From Clostridia bacterium (GTDB lineage Bacteria > Bacillota > Clostridia > TANB77 > CAG-508), in assembly GCA_017477355.1 (NCBI GenBank), contig JAFUWA010000010.1:1-54422 (forward strand): DNA of 54,422 nucleotides, read 5' to 3'. The position numbers and the translations under genes are program-made. Below are positions 43,454-52,439 of the stretch, in pieces. The notes under the pieces are model-generated. The model was not told where the DNA came from, did no database searches, and was given only the letters and a program-made list of their open reading frames with translations. How positions within the stretch are numbered: position 1 is the stretch's first letter; each line of letters starts with the position of its first letter.

Positions 43454-44985
43454 ATCAATAAACTTTCTCCAGTCATCTCGTGAGGTTTATCTAATCCCAT
43501 TAAATCCAACATTGTTGGAGTTAAATCAGCTAAGCGACCTTCTTTTAATTTTCTGTTTGGTCTACCTACCATTGCTAAAGGCACTGGATTTGTTGTATGA
43601 GCTGTATGTGGCTCACCTGTTTTATAATCTATCATTTGCTCACAATTTCCATGGTCAGCAACAATTAATAATACACCACCATTTCTTTCAATTGCTTCAA
43701 CAACTCTTTCTACACAACCATCTAGATATTCTAAAGCTTTGATAACAGCTTCTAAGCTTCCTGTATGTCCTACCATATCAGGGTTAGCATAATTTAAAAT
43801 AATTGCATCATATTTACCTGAATCAATTGCATTTACTACATTTACTGTTACTTCTTCTGCACTCATCTCAGGTTTCATATCATAAGTTTCAACTTTTGGA
43901 GATGGAACTAAAATTCTATCTTCACCTGGATATTGCTCTTCTTTACCACCATTGAAGAAGAAAGTAACATGTGCATATTTCTCAGTTTCTGCAATTCTTA
44001 ATTGAGTCATACCAAGTCCAGAAATATATTCTCCAAATGTATTTTTTAATTCTTCTTTTTTGAATGCAACATCTACGTTTGGCATTGTTTCGTCATATGG
44101 TGTCATACATACAAAATATGTTTTGAAGAAATTATCTCTTTGGAATCCATCAAAATCAGGATCAACAATTGTTCTTGTAATTTCTCTTGCTCTATCTGGT
44201 CTAAAGTTGAAGAAGATAACAGAATCATTTTCCTCAATTTTGGCAACTGGTTCACCATTTCCATCTACAATAACTGTTGGCTTAATGAACTCATCAAATT
44301 CTTCTCTTTGATAAGACTCTTCAACAGCTTGTATTGCAGAATTTGCTTTTTCTCCTTCTCCTTTAACCATTGCATTATAAGCAAGTTCAATTCTATTCCA
44401 TCTTTTGTCTCTATCCATACTATAAAATCTACCACTAACTGTAGCAATCTTTCCTACACCTTTTTCAGAAATTTTCTTTTCTAAGTCAGTAATGTAAGTC
44501 TCTCCAGATGCTGGTGGAGTATCTCTTCCATCCATAAAGCAATGTACATAAACATCTTCAAAATCTTTTCTTTTAGCCATTTCTAACAATCCATATAAAT
44601 GTCTATTATGGCTATGAACACCACCGTCAGAAACTAATCCAATTAAATGTAATTTTGAATGATGTTCTTTACAATTTTCAACTGCTTTTACAAATTCTGG
44701 AACACTAAAGAAATCTCCATCTTCAATTGATTTGTTAATTTTTTGTAAATCTTGATATACAATTCTACCTGCACCAATATTAGTATGTCCAACTTCACTA
44801 TTTCCCATTTGTCCATCAGGAAGTCCAACATCTCTACCACTTGTATGAATAATTGTATTAGGATTCTCTGTTAAAATCCTGTCTAAGTTTGGAGTATTTG
44901 CAAGTTTTACTGCATTTCCTTCTTCTTTTTCGTTGATTCCAAATCCATCTAGAATCATTAACATTGTAACTTTTTTATTTTCCAT
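43450..44985 (-). CDS. gpmI: 2,3-bisphosphoglycerate-independent phosphoglycerate mutase
   Basis: The Mn-dependent enzyme of glycolysis. MLMILDGFGINEKEEGNAV, NSEVGHTNIGAGRIVYQDL with the catalytic Ser, HCFMDGRDTPPASG and VADHGNCEQMIDY are hallmarks. The start at 44985 gives 511 aa, the family's usual length; the longer ORF runs into the intergenic hairpin. GAGG is five bases ahead of the ATG. It is the last gene of the glycolytic operon. Confidence 0.96.
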   Translation of the reverse strand: MENKKVTMLMILDGFGINEKEEGNAVKLANTPNLDRILTENPNTIIHTSGRDVGLPDGQMGNSEVGHTNIGAGRIVYQDLQKINKSIEDGDFFSVPEFVKAVENCKEHHSKLHLIGLVSDGGVHSHNRHLYGLLEMAKRKDFEDVYVHCFMDGRDTPPASGETYITDLEKKISEKGVGKIATVSGRFYSMDRDKRWNRIELAYNAMVKGEGEKANSAIQAVEESYQREEFDEFIKPTVIVDGNGEPVAKIEENDSVIFFNFRPDRAREITRTIVDPDFDGFQRDNFFKTYFVCMTPYDETMPNVDVAFKKEELKNTFGEYISGLGMTQLRIAETEKYAHVTFFFNGGKEEQYPGEDRILVPSPKVETYDMKPEMSAEEVTVNVVNAIDSGKYDAIILNYANPDMVGHTGSLEAVIKALEYLDGCVERVVEAIERNGGVLLIVADHGNCEQMIDYKTGEPHTAHTTNPVPLAMVGRPNRKLKEGRLADLTPTMLDLMGLDKPHEMTGESLLI

Positions 44986-45007
44986 TTTCTCCTCATTTCT
45001 AGCCGTA

Positions 45008-45029
45008 GCAATAACGCTCACGCTATCGC
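45008..45029 (-). other. Hairpin between tpiA and gpmI
   Basis: GCGATAGCG and CGTTATTGC pair with G:T wobbles around a TGAG loop. There is no T-run, so it is more likely an mRNA processing or stability element than a terminator. Confidence 0.5.
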
Positions 45030-45050
45030 GATGCAAGGACGGCACCTATT

Positions 45051-45803
45051 TTACGCATCATAATTAACAATCTTACTGAACTCTTCTGGTTTTAAGCTAG
45101 CTCCTCCAACTAATCCACCATCAATATCAGAAGTTGTAAATAATTCTTTTGCATTAGAAGATTTTACACTTCCACCATATTGAATAATTACTTCTTCAGC
45201 AACATCATTTCCAAATAACTCTGCAATTTGATGTCTGATTGTTTTAATCATATTATTAGCATCTTCGCTTGTAGCTGTTTTACCAGTTCCAATTGCCCAG
45301 ATTGGTTCATATGCTATTATTGTATTTTTAACTTGTTCATTTGTCAAGCCTTCTAAGTCAAGTTTTACCTGTGTTGTTACAACTTCTTCTGCTGTACCTG
45401 CTTCTCTTTGTTCTAATTTTTCACCAACACAAACAATTGGTTTTAATTCATTTTCAAAAGCAGCTTTAATTTTTTTGTTAACTGATTCATCAGTCTCATT
45501 AAAATATTCTCTTCTTTCGCTATGTCCAATAATTACATATTCAACACCGATTGATTTTAACATTTTTCCTGAAACTTCTCCAGTGTATGCTCCTGATTCT
45601 GCAAAGTGCATATTTTGAGCACCAATTTTAATGTTTGTTCCTTGTGCATTCATTAAACAATAAAATAAATCTGTATAAGGAACACACAAAATAACTTCAT
45701 TTTTTGTATCTTTTACAAGAGGTTCAAACTCCTCAATGTAAGCAATTGCTTCATTTGGAAGCATATTCATTTTCCAGTTTCCTGCGATTACTTTTCTTCT
45801 CAT
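45051..45803 (-). CDS. tpiA: Triosephosphate isomerase
   Basis: It interconverts the two triose phosphates. RRKVIAGNWKMN at the start, the catalytic histidine in YVIIGHSERREYF, AYEPIWAIGTGKTAT with the catalytic Glu, and IQYGGSVKSSN with the phosphate-binding loop are all present. Length 250 aa is normal. It lies between the nucleoside hydrolase and gpmI, same strand, with short gaps. Confidence 0.97.
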   Translation of the reverse strand: MRRKVIAGNWKMNMLPNEAIAYIEEFEPLVKDTKNEVILCVPYTDLFYCLMNAQGTNIKIGAQNMHFAESGAYTGEVSGKMLKSIGVEYVIIGHSERREYFNETDESVNKKIKAAFENELKPIVCVGEKLEQREAGTAEEVVTTQVKLDLEGLTNEQVKNTIIAYEPIWAIGTGKTATSEDANNMIKTIRHQIAELFGNDVAEEVIIQYGGSVKSSNAKELFTTSDIDGGLVGGASLKPEEFSKIVNYDA

Positions 45804-45818
45804 ATATTCATTTCCTTT

Positions 45819-46781
45819 CTAATCTAATAATTTGTCAATCTCATCTTTATATTTTTCAAAAATTGTTTGAAATATTAATTTTAATGTATCTGTTATATTA
45901 ACATCATATGCCATTTTAGCATTTGATTTACGTCCACTTTTTTCAAATTCATAATCAACAATAGATTGTCCTATATTTTCTGGATTAATAGAGACTTCAA
46001 TAAATGCGTCTCTTAATTCTAATAAATGATTATCTGCAAGATAAGCTACTGTTAAAGCATCATTGATAATTACTCCGTCTACTTTTTCAGCTTTTCTATC
46101 AAACTCTGCACCTATTCTCGTAATATCATATAAGAACTTAGCTAGTTCATCCTCTTTTTTACCTAGTAAAAAGTTTTCTAATTTAGAATTTAATACTACC
46201 TTTCTTGTAACATTTAGCCCAACTGTTATTATTTCTTTGAATCCGGCTTCATATACAATTTTAGCTGCATCTGGATCTTTATAAAAATTAAATTCAGCCG
46301 TAGGAGTGATATTTCCTCTTTCACTAGATCCACCCATTATTACTAATCGTTTTACATTTTTAGCGAAATTAGCATCTTTCAAAACAGCTTTTGCAATATT
46401 AGTAAGTGGCCCTATTGGAACAATTGTTATTTGACCAGGATTCTCATTAACAGTTTTAATTAGAAAATCTATAGCATTGTCCTCTTCTGGTTTTCTAATT
46501 GGATCTGAAACATTTACTCCACCAAGTCCATTTGTTCCATGCACATGTGATGCATCACTTCCTTCAAACGCTAATGCCTTATCCATACCAGCATAAACTG
46601 GAATATTATTTTCTCCAGCCATTTCTAGTGTTTTTAAAGCATTACGAGTAGCATTTTCTAATGAGCAATTTCCATTAACGGTTGTAATTCCTAATATATC
46701 AAATTGCCTTGATTTAACTGCAAATAATATCGCAACAACATCATCTACACCAGGATCTGTATCAATAATTATTTTTTCCAT
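45819..46781 (-). CDS. Inosine/uridine-preferring nucleoside hydrolase
   Basis: A 320-aa nucleoside hydrolase that splits ribonucleosides into base and ribose. The calcium-binding start IIIDTDPGVDDVVAILFA, PVYAGMDKAL, HGTNGLGG, VIMGGSSERGN and AEFNFYKDPDAAKIV are family marks. It follows ribokinase by nine bases; together they would turn nucleosides into ribose-5-phosphate inside a glycolytic operon. The preferred base is unclear. Confidence 0.95.
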   Translation of the reverse strand: MEKIIIDTDPGVDDVVAILFAVKSRQFDILGITTVNGNCSLENATRNALKTLEMAGENNIPVYAGMDKALAFEGSDASHVHGTNGLGGVNVSDPIRKPEEDNAIDFLIKTVNENPGQITIVPIGPLTNIAKAVLKDANFAKNVKRLVIMGGSSERGNITPTAEFNFYKDPDAAKIVYEAGFKEIITVGLNVTRKVVLNSKLENFLLGKKEDELAKFLYDITRIGAEFDRKAEKVDGVIINDALTVAYLADNHLLELRDAFIEVSINPENIGQSIVDYEFEKSGRKSNAKMAYDVNITDTLKLIFQTIFEKYKDEIDKLLD

Positions 46782-46790
46782 TCACTTCTC

Positions 46791-47699
46791 CTATAAAAGA
46801 TTTATTTCTTCCCTTGTTGGGATTGAACTTTGAGCACCTTTTCTAGTACAAACAAAGTTTGCAACCTTATTTGCTTTTCTAATAGAGTCATGGACACTCA
46901 TTCCTTCTGCTAGGCTAATAGAGAATGTAGCTAAAAAACTATCTCCAGCAGCAGTTGTATCTACTATTTTAACATCAGGAACTTCAAAAAGTTCACACTC
47001 CTTTTCATTAATTAATAATGCTCCTTTTTTTCCTAATGTTACAATAACGTTCTTTAAACCTTTCTGGTTTAATTTTCTAGCTGCTAAAACAATCTCTTCT
47101 GTTGTAGATGTAGGCATTCCTGTTAAAATAGAAAGTTCTGTTTCATTTGGTTTTGCAAAGTCAATTTTATCAAATACCTCTTCTAACACTTCACTTTGAG
47201 CTGGTGCAGGATCTAAAATTACTGTTTTGCCAAATTCTTTTGCACGTTTAATAACATATTTTACAGTATCAACTGGAATTTCCAATTGCATTAATACAAT
47301 ATCACATTCTCTTAATAATTCGATATTTTTGTCAATCATCTCAATTGTTACTAATTTATTAGTTCCTTGTATGACAACAATATTATTCTCACCGCTTTTA
47401 TCTACTGTAACAAAAGCACATCCTGTACTTTCATTATCAATAGTTTCAATAGGATTTGTATTAACATTTACAGACTTTAAATTATTTTTTAGAATTTCAC
47501 CTGACTCATCATTTCCAACAGCGCCAATCATTGAAACGTCTCCACCAATTTTTCCAATTGCATAAGCTTGATTAGCTCCCTTTCCTCCAGGTGACATCAT
47601 AAAATTGTTTCCTAGAACAGTTTCTCCTGGAGCTGGCATTTTATCAGTATTTATCACAAAGTCCATATTTAGACTTCCAATTACTAAAATCTTTCCCAT
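46791..47699 (-). CDS. rbsK: Ribokinase
   Basis: PfkB-family kinase that makes ribose-5-phosphate. IGSLNMDFVINTDKMPAPGETVLG and SPGGKGANQAYAIGKIGG at the substrate end, VDTTAAGDSFLATFSISLAEG with the catalytic Asp. Length 302 aa fits RbsK. It pairs with the nucleoside hydrolase just downstream. No ribose transporter is present, so nucleosides are the likely source. Confidence 0.93.
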   Translation of the reverse strand: MGKILVIGSLNMDFVINTDKMPAPGETVLGNNFMMSPGGKGANQAYAIGKIGGDVSMIGAVGNDESGEILKNNLKSVNVNTNPIETIDNESTGCAFVTVDKSGENNIVVIQGTNKLVTIEMIDKNIELLRECDIVLMQLEIPVDTVKYVIKRAKEFGKTVILDPAPAQSEVLEEVFDKIDFAKPNETELSILTGMPTSTTEEIVLAARKLNQKGLKNVIVTLGKKGALLINEKECELFEVPDVKIVDTTAAGDSFLATFSISLAEGMSVHDSIRKANKVANFVCTRKGAQSSIPTREEINLL

Positions 47700-47716
47700 A
47701 CTTTATCCTCTACTTA

Positions 47717-48901
47717 TTATTTATCTTGTAAAGCTTCAATTCCTGGTAACTTCTTTCCCTCTAAGAATTCTAGAGAAGCTCCACCGCCTGTTGAAATGTG
47801 TGTAAACTTTTCTGCTAATCCTGCTTTTTCAACAGCTGCAGCAGAATCTCCACCACCAATAATCTTAACAGCATCAATATCAGCTAATGCTCTAGCAATT
47901 GAGTTTGTTCCAATAGCAAATTGATCAAATTCAAATAAGCCAACTGGTCCATTCCAGATAACTGTTTTAGCATTTTGTAATTCTTTGCTATATAGTTCGA
48001 TTGTCTCTTGTCCAATATCGTATCCTTCCCAACCATCTGGAATTTCTGTATATTTAACTGTTTTACTTTCTGTATTTGGATCAAATTCTTTTCCAACTTT
48101 TGTATCAACTGGAAGCATGAATTTAACACCTTTATTTTTAGCTTTTTCCATAACTTCTCTCGCTAAATCCAATTTATCTAATTCGCAAATTGAATTTCCA
48201 ACTTCATATCCCATTGATTTAAAGAATGTATAAGCCATAGCTCCACCAATCATTAAAACATCAACTTTCTCTAATAAAGCGTCAATAACTCCAATTTTGT
48301 CAGAAACTTTTCTACCACCTAAAATAGCCATGAATGGTCTTTCTGGGTTCTCTAAAGCGCTTCCTAAGAAATTTAACTCTTTTTCAATTAAGAATCCTGA
48401 TACTGCTGGTAAGAAACTAGCAACACCTGTTGTAGAACTGTGTGCTCTATGAGCTGTTCCAAATGCATCATTAACAAATACTTCTGCTAAAGAAGCAAAT
48501 TTCTTTGATAATTCTTCATCATTCTTCTCTTCACCTGGTTCAAATCTAACGTTCTCTAATAACATTACTTCACCAGCACTTAAATTAGCTGCTAATTCTG
48601 TAGCGTCTGGTCCTACAACATCTTTTGCTAATTTTACTTCTTTTCCTAATAATCTTGTTAACTCTGCAGCCACAATATCCATAGAAAATTCTGGCTTAAC
48701 TTCTCCCTTTGGACGTCCTAAGTGTGAGCAAAGAATTACTTTGCAATCATTTTCTAATAAATATTTGATGGTAGGCAAAGCTGCTACAATTCTTCTGTTG
48801 TCTGTAATTTTTCTGTTCTCATCATATGGAACATTAAAATCGCATCTTACTAATACTTTCTTTCCTTTTAAATCAATGTCTCTGACTGTTTTCTTATTCA
48901 T
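47717..48901 (-). CDS. pgk: Phosphoglycerate kinase
   Basis: The ATP-forming step of glycolysis. [64 protein letters not shown] and the ATP-site [13 protein letters not shown] are typical. Length 394 aa. The start overlaps the small membrane-protein gene upstream by eight bases. Confidence 0.97.
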   Translation of the reverse strand: MNKKTVRDIDLKGKKVLVRCDFNVPYDENRKITDNRRIVAALPTIKYLLENDCKVILCSHLGRPKGEVKPEFSMDIVAAELTRLLGKEVKLAKDVVGPDATELAANLSAGEVMLLENVRFEPGEEKNDEELSKKFASLAEVFVNDAFGTAHRAHSSTTGVASFLPAVSGFLIEKELNFLGSALENPERPFMAILGGRKVSDKIGVIDALLEKVDVLMIGGAMAYTFFKSMGYEVGNSICELDKLDLAREVMEKAKNKGVKFMLPVDTKVGKEFDPNTESKTVKYTEIPDGWEGYDIGQETIELYSKELQNAKTVIWNGPVGLFEFDQFAIGTNSIARALADIDAVKIIGGGDSAAAVEKAGLAEKFTHISTGGGASLEFLEGKKLPGIEALQDK

Positions 48902-49244
48902 TTTTTATTTTCCCCCTTTTTATTTTTAATAAAATACAAGCTTTTATAATTAAAGAAATAATTAATGCAATTTCTATTATAAAACAAAATCCATTAACTA
49001 AACTAAATGGTATATAATACTTCGGAGTTGTACCAATCATTACTCTATATAACTCTGGTGTAGTATTATATGGAAGATATGCGTTATTTTTAATAATTAC
49101 ATAAAAAATTACATTAAAAATAATCAAAAAACCAATCAATACTACCATAGCTATCACTAAATTTTTAATATATTTTTTAGTAGAATCTAGTTTCTTCTCA
49201 TTTTGAAAATTTTTTTTGATTTCATCAAATTGTATTTCTTTCAT
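48894..49244 (-). CDS. Unknown small membrane protein between gap and pgk (116 aa)
   Basis: A charged N-terminus is followed by two hydrophobic segments: [23 protein letters not shown] and [29 protein letters not shown]. No family is recognised. It lies after the gap terminator and overlaps the pgk start by eight bases, so it is co-translated with pgk. Inserted membrane proteins are unusual in this operon. Confidence 0.7.
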   Translation of the reverse strand: MKEIQFDEIKKNFQNEKKLDSTKKYIKNLVIAMVVLIGFLIIFNVIFYVIIKNNAYLPYNTTPELYRVMIGTTPKYYIPFSLVNGFCFIIEIALIISLIIKACILLKIKRGKIKNE

Positions 49245-49264
49245 ATATTACCTTTCAAATGATA

Positions 49265-49295
49265 AAAGGAGATTAGCTTCCTGCCAACCTCCTTT
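49265..49295 (-). terminator. Terminator between gap and the rest of the glycolytic genes
   Basis: Stem AAAGGAG/CTCCTTT extended by G:T pairs (49265-49295) is followed by TTTTATCATTT on the minus strand. Partial read-through would give more gap than pgk transcript. Confidence 0.75.
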
Positions 49296-49320
49296 GTATA
49301 TTTTCATATAATATTAATTA

Positions 49321-50367
<1,047 letters not shown>

Positions 50368-50420
50368 TTATCCTTATAAAGCATCTGTAAAATTTTGTCA
50401 TCTTAAAAATGACCATTGAT

Positions 50421-50449
50421 ATTCTATACCAAAATGTAAAATTTTTCAA
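50421..50449 (-). promoter_or_regulatory. Promoter of gap
   Basis: TTGAAA (50444-50449), 17 bases, TAGAAT (50421-50426), read leftwards. The leader is about 75 bases. Confidence 0.8.
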
Positions 50450-50482
50450 CCCCCTTTTTTAAATTTTGCAAAAATGCAAAAA

Positions 50483-50512
50483 AGAAGCATGATTGTCTAT
50501 CATCATCCTTCT
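50483..50512 (-). terminator. Intrinsic terminator after the HExxH gene
   Basis: An 11-bp stem with one mismatch (50483-50493 with 50502-50512) is followed by TTTTTTGCATTTTT on the minus strand. Confidence 0.8.
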
Positions 50513-50516
50513 TCTA

Positions 50517-51698
50517 TTAATTATCACTTTGTTCTTGTCCTTCTTGTTCTTTTGCTGTAGTTTGTTGCATAGTATGTTTTTCTTTTTCTCTTGCTTTTGC
50601 AGCTTTTTCATATTCTAATTGCACATATTGTTCTATCTTATCTGGAGATACTTGAAGTTTTTTCTCTAGTTGATATTTAATAATATCATAAATAAACTCA
50701 TCTTCCGTTCCTGTTTTTTCCAAATATTCATCTAATCGATGTAATTCGTTTTTTACACCTTTTAGACCATTTGTCCTTGTATTCCTATGATTGATAATTG
50801 CTTCATAAAACTCATTTATTTTTTGAGTATCTTCTCCATGTTCTAATAAGCTTTTTCTATCTGCAAGCAATTGTAATATATCCTTTTTAGTTCCATCAAA
50901 ATTATAAGCTCTTTGCAAACACGGATATTCCCTTACCATTTCAGGATGCATTTCGATATACCTAGATGCAATTGTTTCTACATGTAACATAAAATCATAT
51001 ACTCTTCCACTCGATGTTACAAGAGTTTTATCATAATAGTTTTTATCATACGAGCCCACAATTTCAGCTACTTTATCTTGTCTATATTGAGAATGCAAAT
51101 ATGGATTATACATCTGCATAGTAGTCATCGCTAACTTAAGCCCTAATTTTTGAGCCTGATTTTCTTTTAATAAATTATCATAAAATTCTTGATAAAATTT
51201 AGGATCTTCTTTTCTGGCAATTGTCTCTAAAGCCATTAAATATAATGATTTAGAGAGAGTTTGTTCTTTCCCCGCTCGCCTCATTAAGGTATTTTGCTGT
51301 GTATGGATAATTTCATGAAAAACAGTTTGTAATCCTCTTAGAAAACCTTCATGTGTATTACTCATCAAATTGTCTATAACAGCTGGAGAATATGTAACAG
51401 TATAAGTTTCATCACCATGATTCGTACACATAGCTTGACTAGTATCTCCAAACTTTTCACTATATTCTTCCTGACTCAACACTTTTACAGTAACTTTATC
51501 AAGCATATTTCCAACATTTGCACTTTTTCTAGCTAAGAAATTAGCTGTGAAAATAGCATCTTCTTTATCCCAATGTCCCAATTTTTCGTTCATCAAATAT
51601 CTCATTGCAGATTCAGCCAACCCTTTTTGTTCAGGATCTAATAAATTTAAAGTTTCAGAATTTGCTCTATACCAATTCTCTAATTCTGTTTGATTCAT
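50517..51698 (-). CDS. Unknown protein with HExxH metallopeptidase motif (393 aa)
   Basis: The motif TVFHEIIHTQQ near residue 127 fits a zinc metallopeptidase; no family can be named. Residues 1-110 are mixed, 170-300 are mostly helical, and the final 60 form a charged Q/E/K-rich tail. No signal peptide is seen, so it acts inside. GGAG lies five bases ahead of the ATG, and the gene follows the RecU-like gene closely, which suggests co-transcription. Confidence 0.7.
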   Translation of the reverse strand: MNQTELENWYRANSETLNLLDPEQKGLAESAMRYLMNEKLGHWDKEDAIFTANFLARKSANVGNMLDKVTVKVLSQEEYSEKFGDTSQAMCTNHGDETYTVTYSPAVIDNLMSNTHEGFLRGLQTVFHEIIHTQQNTLMRRAGKEQTLSKSLYLMALETIARKEDPKFYQEFYDNLLKENQAQKLGLKLAMTTMQMYNPYLHSQYRQDKVAEIVGSYDKNYYDKTLVTSSGRVYDFMLHVETIASRYIEMHPEMVREYPCLQRAYNFDGTKKDILQLLADRKSLLEHGEDTQKINEFYEAIINHRNTRTNGLKGVKNELHRLDEYLEKTGTEDEFIYDIIKYQLEKKLQVSPDKIEQYVQLEYEKAAKAREKEKHTMQQTTAKEQEGQEQSDN

Positions 51699-51726
51699 AC
51701 TTTCTCCCTATCTTCATTTCTAGAAG

Positions 51727-52321
51727 TTATATCAAATTTAAGAAATCAACAACACCATTTCGATTTCTTGTTGTAATTTCCTTATTATTTAAACCATCTA
51801 GTTCTTCTTGCGTGATATGCAGTCTTCCAAAATCCTGCTTCATATTAATCCATTCATGAATATCAATCTTATAAATTTTTCCGATTAGCAAATCCAACTA
51901 AAACAAATGCAATCGCTCCTAATTCTGAATATTTTAGCAAAGTTTCTCTTTGATGATCACTTAGTACTTGATAGCGAATTCTATCAGACTCTGTAAATTT
52001 CGCATCAAACACAACCGTTCTTCCTCCCTTGACAGTTCCTTTAAAGTCTGGTTGTGCACTTTTTTCAAAAACAGCTTCGAATCTTCCACCATCAACATAC
52101 TTTAAAATTTTCATAGGTTCTGGTGTTTTCTCAATTCTAGCTAATCCATTTAATTCATAAACTTGACAAATAGTATCAACTGTATCTTCGAAAATTTTAC
52201 CAAGTTCACGATTAATTTTTCCTTGCAATTGACGTGATGGATCATGTATTGCTTTTCCACGATTTGAGCTTCCACCTTGCTTTTTAATTAATTCTCTGTA
52301 TTCATCAACAGATATTCCCAT
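51727..52321 (-). CDS. RecU-type Holliday junction resolvase, with +1 frameshift at CGGA
   Basis: The nuclease core is seen in RIEKTPEPMKIL, KSAQPDFKGTV, GGRTVVFDAKFTESDRI, HQRETLLKYSELGAIAFVLVGF, which match RecU (D, E/K and DAK catalytic residues). Frame 0 ends AAT CGG AAA AAT TTA TAA. One base later the frame stays open for 50 more codons: GKIYKIDIHEWINMKQDFG and on to NGVVDFLNLI. This adds the family's C-terminal segment. With CGGA at 51880-51883 the protein has 197 aa, close to RecU. It has its own promoter, divergent from the U32 gene. Confidence 0.82.
51880..51883 (-). other. CGGA +1 frameshift site in the RecU-like gene
   Basis: The context is AAT CGG AAA AAT TTA TAA in frame 0; the protein resumes as AAT-(C)-GGA-AAA-ATT-TAT and continues to a TAA at 51727. 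Confidence 0.8.
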
Positions 52322-52351
52322 AGCTACCTCTTCTTCATTTTACTTATTTCT

Positions 52352-52379
52352 ATTTTATCATTATTTTTCTGACTGTCAA
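52352..52379 (-). promoter_or_regulatory. Promoter of the RecU-like gene
   Basis: TTGACA (52374-52379), a 16-base spacer and TAAAAT (52352-52357), read leftwards. Confidence 0.8.
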
Positions 52380-52391
52380 CACTTATTCTTA

Positions 52392-52420
52392 TTGCATTTT
52401 ATGTAAATCTGTAATATAAT
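52392..52420 (+). promoter_or_regulatory. Promoter of the U32 peptidase gene
   Basis: TTGCAT (52392-52397), 17 bases, TATAAT (52415-52420), read rightwards; GGAGG at 52430-52434 follows at once, so the leader is very short. Confidence 0.7.
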
Positions 52421-52439
52421 ATTTTCATTGGAGGAAAAA

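Noticed and set aside
40249-45029. The similar hairpins at 40249-40271 and 45008-45029 as copies of one repeat
   Set aside because: They share ATAACGC-like arms, but the match is short and the loops differ; chance similarity cannot be excluded.
44985-45045. Upstream extension of gpmI to 45045
   Set aside because: The added residues are unlike the family, cross a hairpin, and the ATG at 44985 has a suitable ribosome binding site and gives the normal length.
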